Source of the DNA: Streptomyces sp. V4I2
GTDB taxonomy: Bacteria; Actinomycetota; Actinomycetes; Streptomycetales; Streptomycetaceae
DNA length: 64,000 bases
Direction: 5' to 3'
Assembly: GCF_030817655.1 (NCBI RefSeq)
Contig: NZ_JAUSZM010000003.1
Span: 992,001-1,056,000 of the forward strand
Below, piece by piece: positions 44,753 through 52,753 of this stretch; positions within the stretch are counted from its first letter, which is position 1, and every line of letters starts with the position of its first letter. Under the pieces are notes generated by a model. The model saw only the letters and a list, made by a program, of their open reading frames with translations. It was not told the origin of the DNA and did not search any database. The position numbers were made by a program, and so were the translations under genes.

Positions 44753-45853
44753 TCAGGAGTACCAGGTGGGTTCGGGCAGTTCGCCTTCGAGGACCCAGCG
44801 GCCCACCTCGCGCCGCTTGTAGGCGACGGGGTCGTGGAGCGTGTGGGTGCGGACGTTGCGCCAGAAGCGGTCGAGGCCTTCCGCGGTGGCCGTGGAGCGG
44901 GCGCCGGTCACCTCGAAGACCCGGTTCGCGATGTCCAGGGAGACGTCGGTGGCGCGGGCCTTCACCGCGGCCACCCGCACCTCGAAGTCGCCGCGGGTCT
45001 GCTCGGTGACCGCGTCGGGGTCGTCGTGCAGCTTCTGGCCCTCGGCGGCCACGGCGTCGGCGAGCGCCTCGGCCGCCCAGAGCTTCGCGGTGAGGTCGCC
45101 GTAGGTGTCGATGACGTACGGCTCGTCGACCGCGCGCTCGTGCCCGCCGTGCAGCCAGGGCCGGGCCTTTTCGCGGGTGTAGGTGGCGGCCGTCTCCAGC
45201 GCGCCGCCCGCGATGCCGAGGTAGAAGTTGACGAAGATCAGCTGGATGGTGGGGACGTTGAGGGTGTTGTAGGTGCGCGGCTGGAAGACCTTGTCGACGT
45301 ATCCGGCGGCCGACGCCCACGGTGTGCGGACCCCGTCGATCGTGACGCTGCCGCTCTCGGTGAGGCGCTGGCCGATGTTGTCCCAGTCGTCGTGGAAGGT
45401 CAGGCCCTCGGAGTCGGACGGCACGATCGCGAAGACATGGCTGTCGGTGCCCTCCAGAATGCCTTCCAGGACGGTGACGTCGGAGACCTTGCTGCCGGTG
45501 GAGAAGGACTTGCGGCCGGTGAAGACCAGGTCGTCGCCGTCCTCGGTGACGATCACGTCCTTGTCGCGCGGGTTGACGGCCCCGCCGAAGAACCAGCGGT
45601 TCCGCGCGGCCTCCGCCTCGACGTGCTCCCACTGTGCGCGGGTGCCGACCAGGCGGGCCGCCCAGTTCCACAGGTAGTGGTAGCCGAGGAGCTGGCCGAT
45701 CGAGCCGTCGGCCTTGGCGACCTCGCGGACCACCCGGTAGGCGGTCGGCCAGTCCTGGCCCGCGCCGCCGCGCTCCGTGGGGCCGAGCAGGGTGACCAGG
45801 CCGGAGTCCTTGAGGAGGCTCTTCTGCCAGTGGGTGGGCGTGACGGTGCTCAT
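44753..45853 (-). CDS. DszC-like acyl-CoA-dehydrogenase-family monooxygenase
   Basis: 366 residues. LGPTERGGAGQDWPTAYRVVREVAKADGSIGQLLGYHYLWNWAARLVGT and VFTGRKSFSTGSKVSDVTVLEGILEGTDSHVFAIVPSDSEGLTFHDDWDNIGQRLTESGSV resemble DszC and related dibenzothiophene/sulfone monooxygenases. VTGARSTATAEGLDRFWRNVRTHTLHDPVAYKRREVGRWVLEGE closes the fold. The substrate is probably an aliphatic organosulfur compound. Confidence 0.88.
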   Translation of the reverse strand: MSTVTPTHWQKSLLKDSGLVTLLGPTERGGAGQDWPTAYRVVREVAKADGSIGQLLGYHYLWNWAARLVGTRAQWEHVEAEAARNRWFFGGAVNPRDKDVIVTEDGDDLVFTGRKSFSTGSKVSDVTVLEGILEGTDSHVFAIVPSDSEGLTFHDDWDNIGQRLTESGSVTIDGVRTPWASAAGYVDKVFQPRTYNTLNVPTIQLIFVNFYLGIAGGALETAATYTREKARPWLHGGHERAVDEPYVIDTYGDLTAKLWAAEALADAVAAEGQKLHDDPDAVTEQTRGDFEVRVAAVKARATDVSLDIANRVFEVTGARSTATAEGLDRFWRNVRTHTLHDPVAYKRREVGRWVLEGELPEPTWYS

Positions 45854-45901
45854 GCTGGGGCGACCTCTTTCGCAGTGCGGTGCGGAAGGCTGTGGGGGCG
45901 G

Positions 45902-47061
45902 TCAGGCGTGGGCGTGGACGGACTCGGGTTCGCTGTCCGGGAGTTGGGCCTCCAGCTCGCGGACGAGGGGCAGCACCCGGCGGCCGAAGTACTCGACCTC
46001 CTCGTGGTAGTGCAGGAATCCCAGGAGGAAGAGGTCGACGCCGAGCTGCTTGTAGGCGACGATGCGCTCGGCGATCTGCTCCGGAGTGCCGATGAGGCCC
46101 GTACGGAAACCGTCGTTGTACTGGACCAGGTCCTCGAAGGCGGAGTCCTGCCACATGCCCTTGCCGTCGGCGGCGGACTGCCCCGCCTGCTTCACGGCGG
46201 CACCGAAGCCCTCGACCGCCTCGGTGTCGGCCTGCGCGACGATCTCCCGGAGGGTCTCGCGGGCCTCGGCCTCGGTGTCGCGGGCGATGAGGAAGCCGTT
46301 GAGCCCGAACTTCGGTGCGACGCGGCCGACTTCGGCGGCGGACTTACGGACGTCCTCGATCTGTTCGACGACTCCGTCGAAGTCCTTGCCGTTGGAGAAG
46401 TACCAGTCGGAGACGCGGCCGGCCATGGCGCGGGCGGCGGTGGAGTTGCCGCCCTGGAAGATCTCCGGGTGCGGGCGCTCGGCGGTGTTGAGCGGTTTGG
46501 GCTTGAGGGAGAAGTCCCGCAACCGGTAGAAGTCACCGGCGAGTTCGGTGTGGTCCTCGGTCCAGATCTGGCGCAGGGCCTGGATGAACTCCTCGGAGCG
46601 GCGGATGGGGGTCCCCCCGGTTCGAGCGAAGCCGAGAACTGGGGGAGCTCGTCGTGCTCCAGCCAGGGCTCGCCGAGGGCGGTGAACTCGCCCTTGAACC
46701 AGCCGGAGACGACGTTGACGGCGAAGCGGCCCTTCGACAGGTGGTCGGCGGTGGCGCCCAGCTTGGCCAGGACGCCGGGGTGCCACAGGCCGGGGTGGAC
46801 GGCGGCGATGACCTTCAGTCGCTCGGTGGCGAGCAGCAGGGCGAGGCTGAAGCTGGTCGACTCGTGCTGGTACTCGGCGCCGTAGCTGGCCATGTAGCGG
46901 ACCTGGCTGAGGGCGTAGTCGAAGCCGTTGTTCTCGGCGAGGACGGCGAGTTCGCGGTTGTAGTCGTATCCCCAGTCGGTGCGCTGCTCGATCTTGCTGG
47001 TGACGAGGCCGCCGCTGACGTTGGGGACCCAGTAGGCGAATTGGAGGGGTGCTGCGGGCAT
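45902..47061 (-). pseudogene. LLM flavin-dependent (SfnG-like) monooxygenase interrupted by a short repeat
   Basis: The N-terminal half from ATG 47061 (LQFAYWVPNVSGGLVTSKIEQRTDWGYDYNRELAVLAENNGFDYALSQVRYMASYGAEYQHESTSFS to ALGEPWLEHDE) is dimethylsulfone-monooxygenase-like. After a 43-base repeat (46605-46647) the second half resumes in another frame, RRSEEFIQALRQIWTEDHTELAGDFYRLRDFSLKPKPL to the stop at 45902. The family reads roughly HDERYRRSEEF at this point, so about five bases were lost and the repeat gained. First gene of the sulfur operon; function as a single chain is lost. Confidence 0.85.
46605..46647. repeat. 43-bp G/C-run repeat inside the LLM monooxygenase gene
   Basis: In the minus orientation it begins CTCCCCCAG, has a variable core (TTCTCGGCTTCGCTCGAA) and ends CCGGGGGGACCCCCAT. 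The ends fold as CCCCC/GGGGG and GGGGG-A-CCCCC alternatives. A shorter copy with the same ends lies at 48031-48062. Confidence 0.75.
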
Positions 47062-47228
47062 GCGGAACTCCTGTTGCGGAATGGGGACTCACGCCGAATT
47101 CGAAAGGCATGCGTGATCGCCGAGGCGTGGTCGCCGAATTCAGGCGCTGAGGTGAAAACGCGGCACATGCCTGACCGGTGACAGGTACGGGTGCGGCGTG
47201 GGCAGGGGACGGCGGCGGATCGGAGGGA

Positions 47229-47306
47229 TCAGGCCGCGCAGCAACAGGAGGCGCTGGAGACGCGCGCGAGGTCGACGTGGCGTCGCCGCGTGAGGTCCAG
47301 TCGCAT
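47229..47306 (-). CDS. Cys-Cys-Cys leader peptide of the sulfur operon
   Basis: 25 codons from ATG 47306 (or 47312): MRLDLTRRRH, VDLARVSSAS, CCCAA, stop. The conserved RLDLTRRRHVDLARV core followed by three adjacent cysteine codons (TGT TGC TGC) matches small leaders upstream of sulfur-assimilation genes in actinobacteria, where translation through the Cys codons reports cysteine supply. It lies 168 bases upstream of the first operon gene. No strong ribosome site precedes it. Confidence 0.88.
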   Translation of the reverse strand: MRLDLTRRRHVDLARVSSASCCCAA

Positions 47307-47385
47307 CTTCATGCCGTCGATGGTCGCAGTCGGCCGCGACGGCCGTCAAGGAAAACCCGACCGGTCTCGTATCGCGGACCATTGA

Positions 47386-47431
47386 ATTTCACGAACGTGT
47401 GACAGGGAAACCCTTGAACGTCCCGTGAAAT
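47386..47431. promoter_or_regulatory. Inverted repeat in the divergent sulfur-operon/LysR promoter region
   Basis: ATTTCACG (47386-47393) and CGTGAAAT (47424-47431) are exact complements. Inside them GAACGT occurs twice in the same orientation (47393-47398 and 47416-47421). It lies just before the LysR-type gene and could be its operator. Confidence 0.5.
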
Positions 47432-47449
47432 CAACCGCATTCTGCTGGG

Positions 47450-48240
47450 GTGCGGACCGAACAGCTGGAATACATAGCGGCGGTGACACGGCTCGGTTCC
47501 CTGCGCCGCGCGCCGGAAAAACTGCGCCTGTCACAACCCGCGTTGAGCGAGACCGTCAGAAATCTGGAGCGGGAGCTGGCGGTCGACCTCCTGGAGCGCA
47601 AGCGGTCCGGGGCGACGATGAGCACGGAAGGCCGGGAGCTGTTGCCGTACATCGTCCATGTGCTGGAGGCGGTGGACCGGCTGCGGGTGGCGGCCGGCGA
47701 GCAGCACCGCATCAGCCGTATGGTGCGCGTCGGCACGGTGAACGCGGCGACCGTGCCGTTACTCGTCCCGGTGGTACGGGACTTTCGCGCGGCGCATCCG
47801 GTCACCCAGGTCGCGGTGGTCGGCGCGCAGCAGACGGAGATCCAACGGGCGCTGTCGGAGGGCGGTTTCGACCTCGGTCTGGTGAACGTACGCCCCGACA
47901 GCCCGCTGGCGTCCCGGCCCGCGGTGACGGTGGACGAACTGCTCCACCGACGGCGCCGAGATGGGCAAGCTGATGGTCGCCGAGGGGCTCGGCGCGACGG
48001 TGCTGCCGGACTTCAGTGTGGCCGGTGATCCTCCCCCAGCCTTCGGCCGGGGGGACCCCCATTCGCTGCGCTCGCGGCTCGGCACGATCACCTACCGGCG
48101 ATCGAGGGCGACACCACCCGCGTCCTGCTGATGCTCCAGCGCCGCAAGGCCGAGTCGGTGCCCCGGGCGGCGCAGGACCTGTACGAGGTGTTCCTGCAGA
48201 GAGCGCGGGAGCTGGGCGGCACGCTGCCCGAGCGTCCCCT
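47450..48240 (+). pseudogene. LysR-family regulator of the sulfur cluster, degraded
   Basis: The HTH half is intact: LEYIAAVTRLGSLRRAPEKLRLSQPALSETVRNLERELAVDLLERKRSGATMSTEGRELLPY. The frame breaks near 47945, where about 60 residues of the effector domain are missing. Then TDGAEMGKLMVAEGLGATVLPDFSVAGD continues in another frame, a 32-bp repeat follows (48031-48062), and after a further indel IEGDTTRVLLMLQRRKAESVPRAAQDLYEVFLQRARELGG completes the family C-terminus. A rare TTA leucine codon is at 47759-47761. GTG or ATG starts before 47450 are possible. Confidence 0.82.
48031..48062. repeat. 32-bp G/C-run repeat inside the LysR pseudogene
   Basis: CTCCCCCAG, core CCTTCGG, then CCGGGGGGACCCCCAT. 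Same ends and layout as the 43-bp copy at 46605-46647, with a shorter core; it interrupts the effector domain. Confidence 0.75.
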
Positions 48241-48491
48241 CAGTCCTCGTCCCGCCTCGGGACGATCACCAGGAACGCGTCCGACTTCAGGTCCATGACG
48301 ACCGTCGCGGGTTCGCCCGCGGCACGCCGCGCCGCCGCGTACTCCTCCGCAGGCCATGATCCGCGTGGAGATCCCGCAGGAAACCGCTCCAACACCTTCG
48401 CGCCCATAAAGGCATCCACCTCCAGCATCGACCGTCGGCACGGAACGCCGACGTCCGTCACCATGCGCCTGCCCCCGATCGAGCCGGACAT
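48240..48491 (-). CDS. Small hypothetical protein
   Basis: 83 residues from ATG 48491 with GAAAGG four bases upstream. The conserved-looking part is LEVDAFMGAKVLERFPAGSPRGSWPAEEYAAARRAAGEPATVVMDLKSDAFLVIVP, which suggests a real small alpha/beta protein. I recognise no family and no motif. It runs into the end of the LysR pseudogene on the other strand. Confidence 0.6.
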   Translation of the reverse strand: MSGSIGGRRMVTDVGVPCRRSMLEVDAFMGAKVLERFPAGSPRGSWPAEEYAAARRAAGEPATVVMDLKSDAFLVIVPRRDED

Positions 48492-48665
48492 GTACCTTTC
48501 AGGGCTGGTCAGGTACGGAAGGCCCGCCGGAGCGCCCCAGCCGTCCCGCCGGGCCCCCTGACCACTACACATAAGGATGAAATAAGCGCAGAATGAACCT
48601 ACGCGGCGCTTCTACCGCATACCGCACCAGACGCGGTCAGGCCTGCAAGTCAAAGGAGACGAGTC

Positions 48666-49106
48666 ATGGCCAACGTCTCGCACACCAGAGGGGACATCAC
48701 CACCCACCCTGATGCTCCGGAGATGCGGGATCGCTACGCCCGCATGCTCGGCGGTCGCGACGTGGCACTCGTGGACGGACCGGTGTTCCTGCTCGGTCTG
48801 TACTGTGCCGTGTCCCCGTGGATACTCCACTACACGACGAGCCAGCCCGACCTCGTGACCCACAATCTGATCGTGGGGATAGCGATCGGCCTGCTGGCCC
48901 TCGGATTCACCAGGGCTCCGGAGCGCATGTACGGCCTGAGCTGGGCCATGTGCGCCATGGGCGTGTGGATGATCGTCTCGCCGTGGATCGTCGGCGAGAG
49001 CCCGGACGCCGGGGTCATCTGGAACAACATCATCATCGGTGCCCTCGCTCTGGTCCTGGGGCTGATGTGCATCGGTACGGCGGCGAGGAGCGCCCCGAAG
49101 GCGTAG
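48666..49106 (+). CDS. SPW-motif membrane protein
   Basis: 146 residues, preceded by AAAGGAGACGAG. Two SPW motifs (CAVSPWILHY and MIVSPWIVGE) each begin a pair of membrane helices, with four helices in total. The architecture matches the SPW-repeat family of Streptomyces and related bacteria. Function unknown; inner-membrane location expected. Confidence 0.9.
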   Translation: MANVSHTRGDITTHPDAPEMRDRYARMLGGRDVALVDGPVFLLGLYCAVSPWILHYTTSQPDLVTHNLIVGIAIGLLALGFTRAPERMYGLSWAMCAMGVWMIVSPWIVGESPDAGVIWNNIIIGALALVLGLMCIGTAARSAPKA

Positions 49107-49138
49107 GAGCCCGCAAGGAGGAACAGGCAGAACACACA

Positions 49139-49166
49139 GGCCGGTCCGCACCCGCGCGGACCGGCC
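49139..49166. terminator. Bidirectional terminator between convergent genes
   Basis: GGCCGGTCCGC (49139-49149) and its complement (49156-49166) form an 11-bp perfect stem with a 6-base loop, between the SPW gene and the convergent ArsR-fusion gene. Confidence 0.8.
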
Positions 49167-49179
49167 CTCTCGCACCCGG

Positions 49180-49947
49180 TCAGGAGGTGGGGACCTGCCA
49201 CGGCTCCTGCGGCAGCGGACTGCCGGTCTCCAGCAGTGACTTGAGGTTGGACAGCACCGCCGGCCAGCCTGCGGCGATGTCGGCGCGCTCACCCTCGTCG
49301 TTGAGGTCCTCGTGGGTCACGGTGAGACGCACGATGTCGGCGTGCGGCCGGATGTCGAAGGTGACCCGGGAATGCCGCTCCGGCCGGTCCTCCTCGTCGG
49401 GCGACGCCCAGGTGGTGACGAGGCGCGTCGGGCGCTCGCTCTCCACGACGGTGCCGACGACGTCGGCGATGCCGGAGTCGTCCGTCCGCACGTGCTGCCA
49501 GCGCGAGCCGGTCCGCCAGTCCGAGACGTTGCTGTGCCCCCAGTAGGCGGCGGTCAGGTCGGCGTCGGTGAGGGCATCCCAGACCTTCTCGGGTGTGCTC
49601 TCGATGTACGTGACGTACACGTAGGTGGGCTTGTCGGTCATGGCTTCCTCGGCTCGTCGCTTCACGGCGCCGAGCGCGCTGAGGCGCGGGCGCTCGAACT
49701 TGTCGATCCACCGCTCCTGCATCTCATGGAGCGGGACGGGGTTGAGGTAGTGCAGCTTCTCCCGACCCCGCCGCACGGTGCTGACCAGGTTGGCGGCCTC
49801 CAGGACGGCGAGGTGCTGGGTCACCGACTGACGCGCCATCTCGATGCGTTCGCACAGCTCTCCCAGCGTCTGACCGTTGTGCTCGTGCAGCCGGTCCAGC
49901 AGCCGCCTGCGGGTCTCGTCGGCCAGCGCCTTGAAGACCTTGTCCAT
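49180..49947 (-). CDS. ArsR-type regulator fused to an SRPBCC (AHSA1) domain
   Basis: 255 residues from ATG 49947. The N-terminal winged helix is MDKVFKALADETRRRLLDRLHEHNGQTLGELCERIEMARQSVTQHLAVLEAANLVSTVRRGREKLHYLNPVPL; no metal-binding Cys pair is seen. From about residue 100, TYVYVTYIESTPEKVWDALTDADLTAAYWGHSNVSDWRTGSRWQHV begins an AHSA1/START-like ligand pocket. Such fusions probably sense a hydrophobic ligand. A 22-bp palindrome just upstream is the likely autoregulatory site. Confidence 0.88.
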   Translation of the reverse strand: MDKVFKALADETRRRLLDRLHEHNGQTLGELCERIEMARQSVTQHLAVLEAANLVSTVRRGREKLHYLNPVPLHEMQERWIDKFERPRLSALGAVKRRAEEAMTDKPTYVYVTYIESTPEKVWDALTDADLTAAYWGHSNVSDWRTGSRWQHVRTDDSGIADVVGTVVESERPTRLVTTWASPDEEDRPERHSRVTFDIRPHADIVRLTVTHEDLNDEGERADIAAGWPAVLSNLKSLLETGSPLPQEPWQVPTS

Positions 49948-49980
49948 CCCCGAGTCGTCTCCTGATCGCACACTTATAGT

Positions 49981-50002
49981 CATGCAGGTAATTACCTGCA
50001 TG
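49981..50002. promoter_or_regulatory. Perfect 22-bp palindrome, probable ArsR-type operator
   Basis: CATGCAGGTAA is followed directly by its exact reverse complement. It lies 34-55 bases upstream of the ArsR-fusion start, next to a TATAAG-like -10 on the minus strand, so a bound dimer would block the promoter. Confidence 0.75.
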
Positions 50003-50016
50003 TCAATGCCGGACCC

Positions 50017-50754
50017 TCAGCGCAGCAAGGCCCCCAGCTCACGACGATGCCCGGCGACCCACTCCCACGCACCCCGCACCTCCTCGACGGCTCCGGCCTC
50101 GCGCAGCGCGACCATGGCCGGTTCGCCGCGGTCCGCGGCAGCGTCGATGCCCCGCCAACAGCGGTCCTGCCACCACAGGACGGTGTCGACGAGAACACCC
50201 CGCTCGTCGAGGCCATAGGCTTCGCACACCAGACGGATCCGGCGGGCCGCCTCCGGCACGTCGGTCACCCCGGGGCCCAGGTCCAGGTACTGCCAGCAGA
50301 GGTGGGCGACGTCATGCACGCGCTCACCGGGGGCGGCCAGGTCCCAGTCGACGAAGGCCAGGGGCCGCCAGTCGTCGCCGCGCACGGCGTACACGGTGTT
50401 CTTCGGGGCGAGGTCGTTGTGACAGACGACGTCCCGGTCACCGGCCGACGGCGTGCCGTGGGTCAGGTCGTGGAAGGCGCGCACGAGTCGGGCGACGCGG
50501 CCCAGGTTCGCGTCGGTGCGGGCGGCGGCCCGTTCCTCTGGGGTCACGGCCGCCCGCCCCTCGATGTAGCCGAACATCTCGCGGCCCCGCTCGTCCGTCC
50601 CGAGGTGGCGCGGGGCTCCCGGCCACCCTCGCCGCTCGAACAGCGCGAGCAGGTCCCGCACGTACTCCGACCGTTCCGTCGGCCCGCGCCGCACGGTCGC
50701 GCCGATCCGCACGACCTCGTTGACGGCCCCGCCTTCGAGGGACGTCTCCTCCAC
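50017..50754 (-). CDS. Aminoglycoside phosphotransferase (APH)-family kinase-like protein
   Basis: 245 residues from GTG 50754, with GGAGG eight bases upstream; the longer frame to 50832 would run into the divergent gene. The APH fold shows the catalytic loop VVCHNDLAPKNTVYAV (HxD-x4-N) and the metal-binding DWDLAAPGERVHDVAHL. The substrate may be an antibiotic, a choline-like compound or another alcohol; nothing in the sequence decides. Confidence 0.85.
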   Translation of the reverse strand: MEETSLEGGAVNEVVRIGATVRRGPTERSEYVRDLLALFERRGWPGAPRHLGTDERGREMFGYIEGRAAVTPEERAAARTDANLGRVARLVRAFHDLTHGTPSAGDRDVVCHNDLAPKNTVYAVRGDDWRPLAFVDWDLAAPGERVHDVAHLCWQYLDLGPGVTDVPEAARRIRLVCEAYGLDERGVLVDTVLWWQDRCWRGIDAAADRGEPAMVALREAGAVEEVRGAWEWVAGHRRELGALLR

Positions 50755-50830
50755 CCCGACCGCCTCCGCCTCACCGCTCGACTCCCAAAAGGAGTATCCG
50801 GGCACCGGTGCCGACTGGCACGCTGCCCGC

Positions 50831-51390
50831 ATGGATCAGGCGGAGGTACTGCTCATCGGCGGACGCGCCGGGGTCGGAAAGACGACGGTGGGCTGGGAGG
50901 TCTCGGCGCGGCTGCGGGCGGCCGAGGTCGGGCACGCCGTGATCGACGGCGATTTCATGGGACAGGTGCATCCGGCGCCGCCGGGCGATCCGCACCGGGC
51001 CGCCATCGGCGAGCGGAACCTCACCGCGGTCTGGGCCAACTACGCCGAGCTGGGCTGCCGACGCCTCCTCTACACGAACACCCTGAGCGTGCTCGAGGAG
51101 ACGGCGGGCATGTTCCGGCGGGCGATGGGGGACGACGTACGGATCGTACGAGTACTGCTCACCGCCACCGACGAGACCGCCCAGCAGCGGCTGACCGGGC
51201 GGGAGTTGGGCTCCGAGCTGGAGCACGAGCTCAGGAACAGCGCCCGCAAGGCGCGACTGCTGGACGCCCGTGCGCCCGTGCGCCCGCCGGTACCCTCCGC
51301 GTGGTGACCGACGGGCGCACGGTGCCCGACATCGCGGCCGAGGTACTGGCCGCGACCGGCTGGACGGCGCTGCCCGTCTTTGGCCATTGA
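50831..51390 (+). pseudogene. P-loop kinase-like protein, C-terminus frameshifted by an 8-bp duplication
   Basis: MDQAEVLLIGGRAGVGKTTVGWEVSARLRAAEVGHAVIDGDFMGQVHPAPPGDPHRAAIGERNLTAVWANYAELGCRRLLYTNTL is an adenylylsulfate-kinase-like P-loop protein with Walker A GGRAGVGKTT. The frame ends at 51307 (158 residues), but CCCGTGCG is duplicated in tandem at 51267-51282. Removing one copy restores a frame continuing RVVTDGRTVPDIAAEVLAATGW to 51390. The P-loop part may still be made. The role is unknown. Confidence 0.75.
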
Positions 51391-51487
51391 TTGAAGCGTC
51401 AGCAGACTGTCCGCGGTTTCAGGGGGCACACGCACTGTTACGGAGGTCTTGACAAAAATGCGTGGGTTCTGACGAAAAGGGGCGGAG

Positions 51488-51754
51488 ATGGAGATCGACG
51501 GCATCATCAGTGCCATCGTGATCGGCATCGTCATCGGTGTCCTGGGCCGGCTCGTGGTCCCCGGGCGCCAGCGCATCGGGGTCCTGTGGACGATCCTCGT
51601 CGGCATCGTCGCCGCGCTGATCGGTTCCGCGATCGCCGGCGCCTTCGGCGTGGCCGACACCAAGGGCGTGGACTGGGTCGAGTGGCTCATCCAGATCGGC
51701 CTCGCCGCACTCGGCGTGACCGCGCTGGACCGGTCGAAGACCCGACACCGCTGA
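51488..51754 (+). CDS. GlsB/YeaQ/YmgE-family stress-response membrane protein
   Basis: 88 residues with GGGGCGGAG before the ATG. Three hydrophobic segments: IISAIVIGIVIGVLGRLVVPG, LWTILVGIVAALIGSAIAGAFG and WLIQIGLAALGV. This is the transglycosylase-associated-protein fold. General stress link known for relatives only. The upstream 97 bases include TTGACA but no clear -10. Confidence 0.88.
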   Translation: MEIDGIISAIVIGIVIGVLGRLVVPGRQRIGVLWTILVGIVAALIGSAIAGAFGVADTKGVDWVEWLIQIGLAALGVTALDRSKTRHR

Positions 51755-51867
51755 GACGAGGGCGGCGCGCGCGAGGCCGGGCGCCGCCCTCGCATTGCGT
51801 TGCGCACGGCACCTCCCGACGGCTAGCTTCGGCCGTTCGCGCCCGCATCGACCGTGACGGAGCTCCG

Positions 51868-52749
51868 TTGACCCTGCGCATCACGCCGCTCGCCGATCCC
51901 GAGGCCGGTGCCTCCAGCCGTCGGCTGGCCTGGCTGGCCTCCGGAGCCGACGGGTTTCCGCTCGGGTCGGCGTTCCTCCGCCTCTTCACGAGGGAGGGCC
52001 AGGAGCACCTCGCCGAGCTGGAGATCGCGGTGCACGGCGCGGAACGGCGGCGTGGCGTCGGCACGCGGCTGCTGGACGCCGCGGTGGCCGCCGCACGCGA
52101 GGAACAGCGGCGGTCGGTTCTCGCGGAGGCCGAGCAGGATTCCGCCGCCGATTCGTTCCTGGCGGCGCGGGGCTTTCGCCGGGTGCTGGGGCTGACGTAC
52201 GCCCGGCTGCCGCTGGCCGACCCCGACCTCGCGGGGCTCGAGAAGCTCGTCCGACTCCCCTGTCCCGGCTACCGGTTGACGGAGTGGGACGGCACGGTTC
52301 CGCAGGAGCTGGCGCGGTCGTACGCCGACTCGCGGCGGGCCATGGACGACATGCCGATGGAGGACACCGACTACGGCACGGTCGTCTGGGACGTGGAGCG
52401 GGTGGTCGCGGCGGCCGAGGCGGTCGCGCAGCGCGGGGAGCTGCTACACACCGTGGCCACCGTGGACGCATCCGACGGATCCGTGGTGGGCTTCTCCGAG
52501 TTGGTCGTCCCCGGGGACGGCCGGGGCGACGGCCGGCACTACGGTACGGCGGTCCTCCCCGAACACCGCGGCCACGGCCTCGCCCGCTGGATGAAGGCGG
52601 CATCGATCCTCCGGGCCCGCGCCCGGCACCCCGAACTCGCCGGGCTGTGCACCGACACGGCGGACAGCAACGCCCCGATGCGCGCGGTGAACGACGCGCT
52701 CGGTTACGTACCGACGCATCGGGCGGTGGAGTACCAACTCGACCTGTAG
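51868..52749 (+). CDS. Two-domain GNAT acetyltransferase
   Basis: 293 residues from TTG 51868 with ACGGAG upstream. The first GNAT half has the acetyl-CoA loop ERRRGVGTRLLDAAVAAAREEQRR. The second has TAVLPEHRGHGLARWMKAASILRARARHPELAGLCTDTADSNAPMRAVNDALGYVPTH. Such tandem GNAT proteins resemble mycothiol-synthase-like enzymes, but the substrate is unknown. Confidence 0.88.
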   Translation: MTLRITPLADPEAGASSRRLAWLASGADGFPLGSAFLRLFTREGQEHLAELEIAVHGAERRRGVGTRLLDAAVAAAREEQRRSVLAEAEQDSAADSFLAARGFRRVLGLTYARLPLADPDLAGLEKLVRLPCPGYRLTEWDGTVPQELARSYADSRRAMDDMPMEDTDYGTVVWDVERVVAAAEAVAQRGELLHTVATVDASDGSVVGFSELVVPGDGRGDGRHYGTAVLPEHRGHGLARWMKAASILRARARHPELAGLCTDTADSNAPMRAVNDALGYVPTHRAVEYQLDL

Positions 52750-52753
52750 AGGC

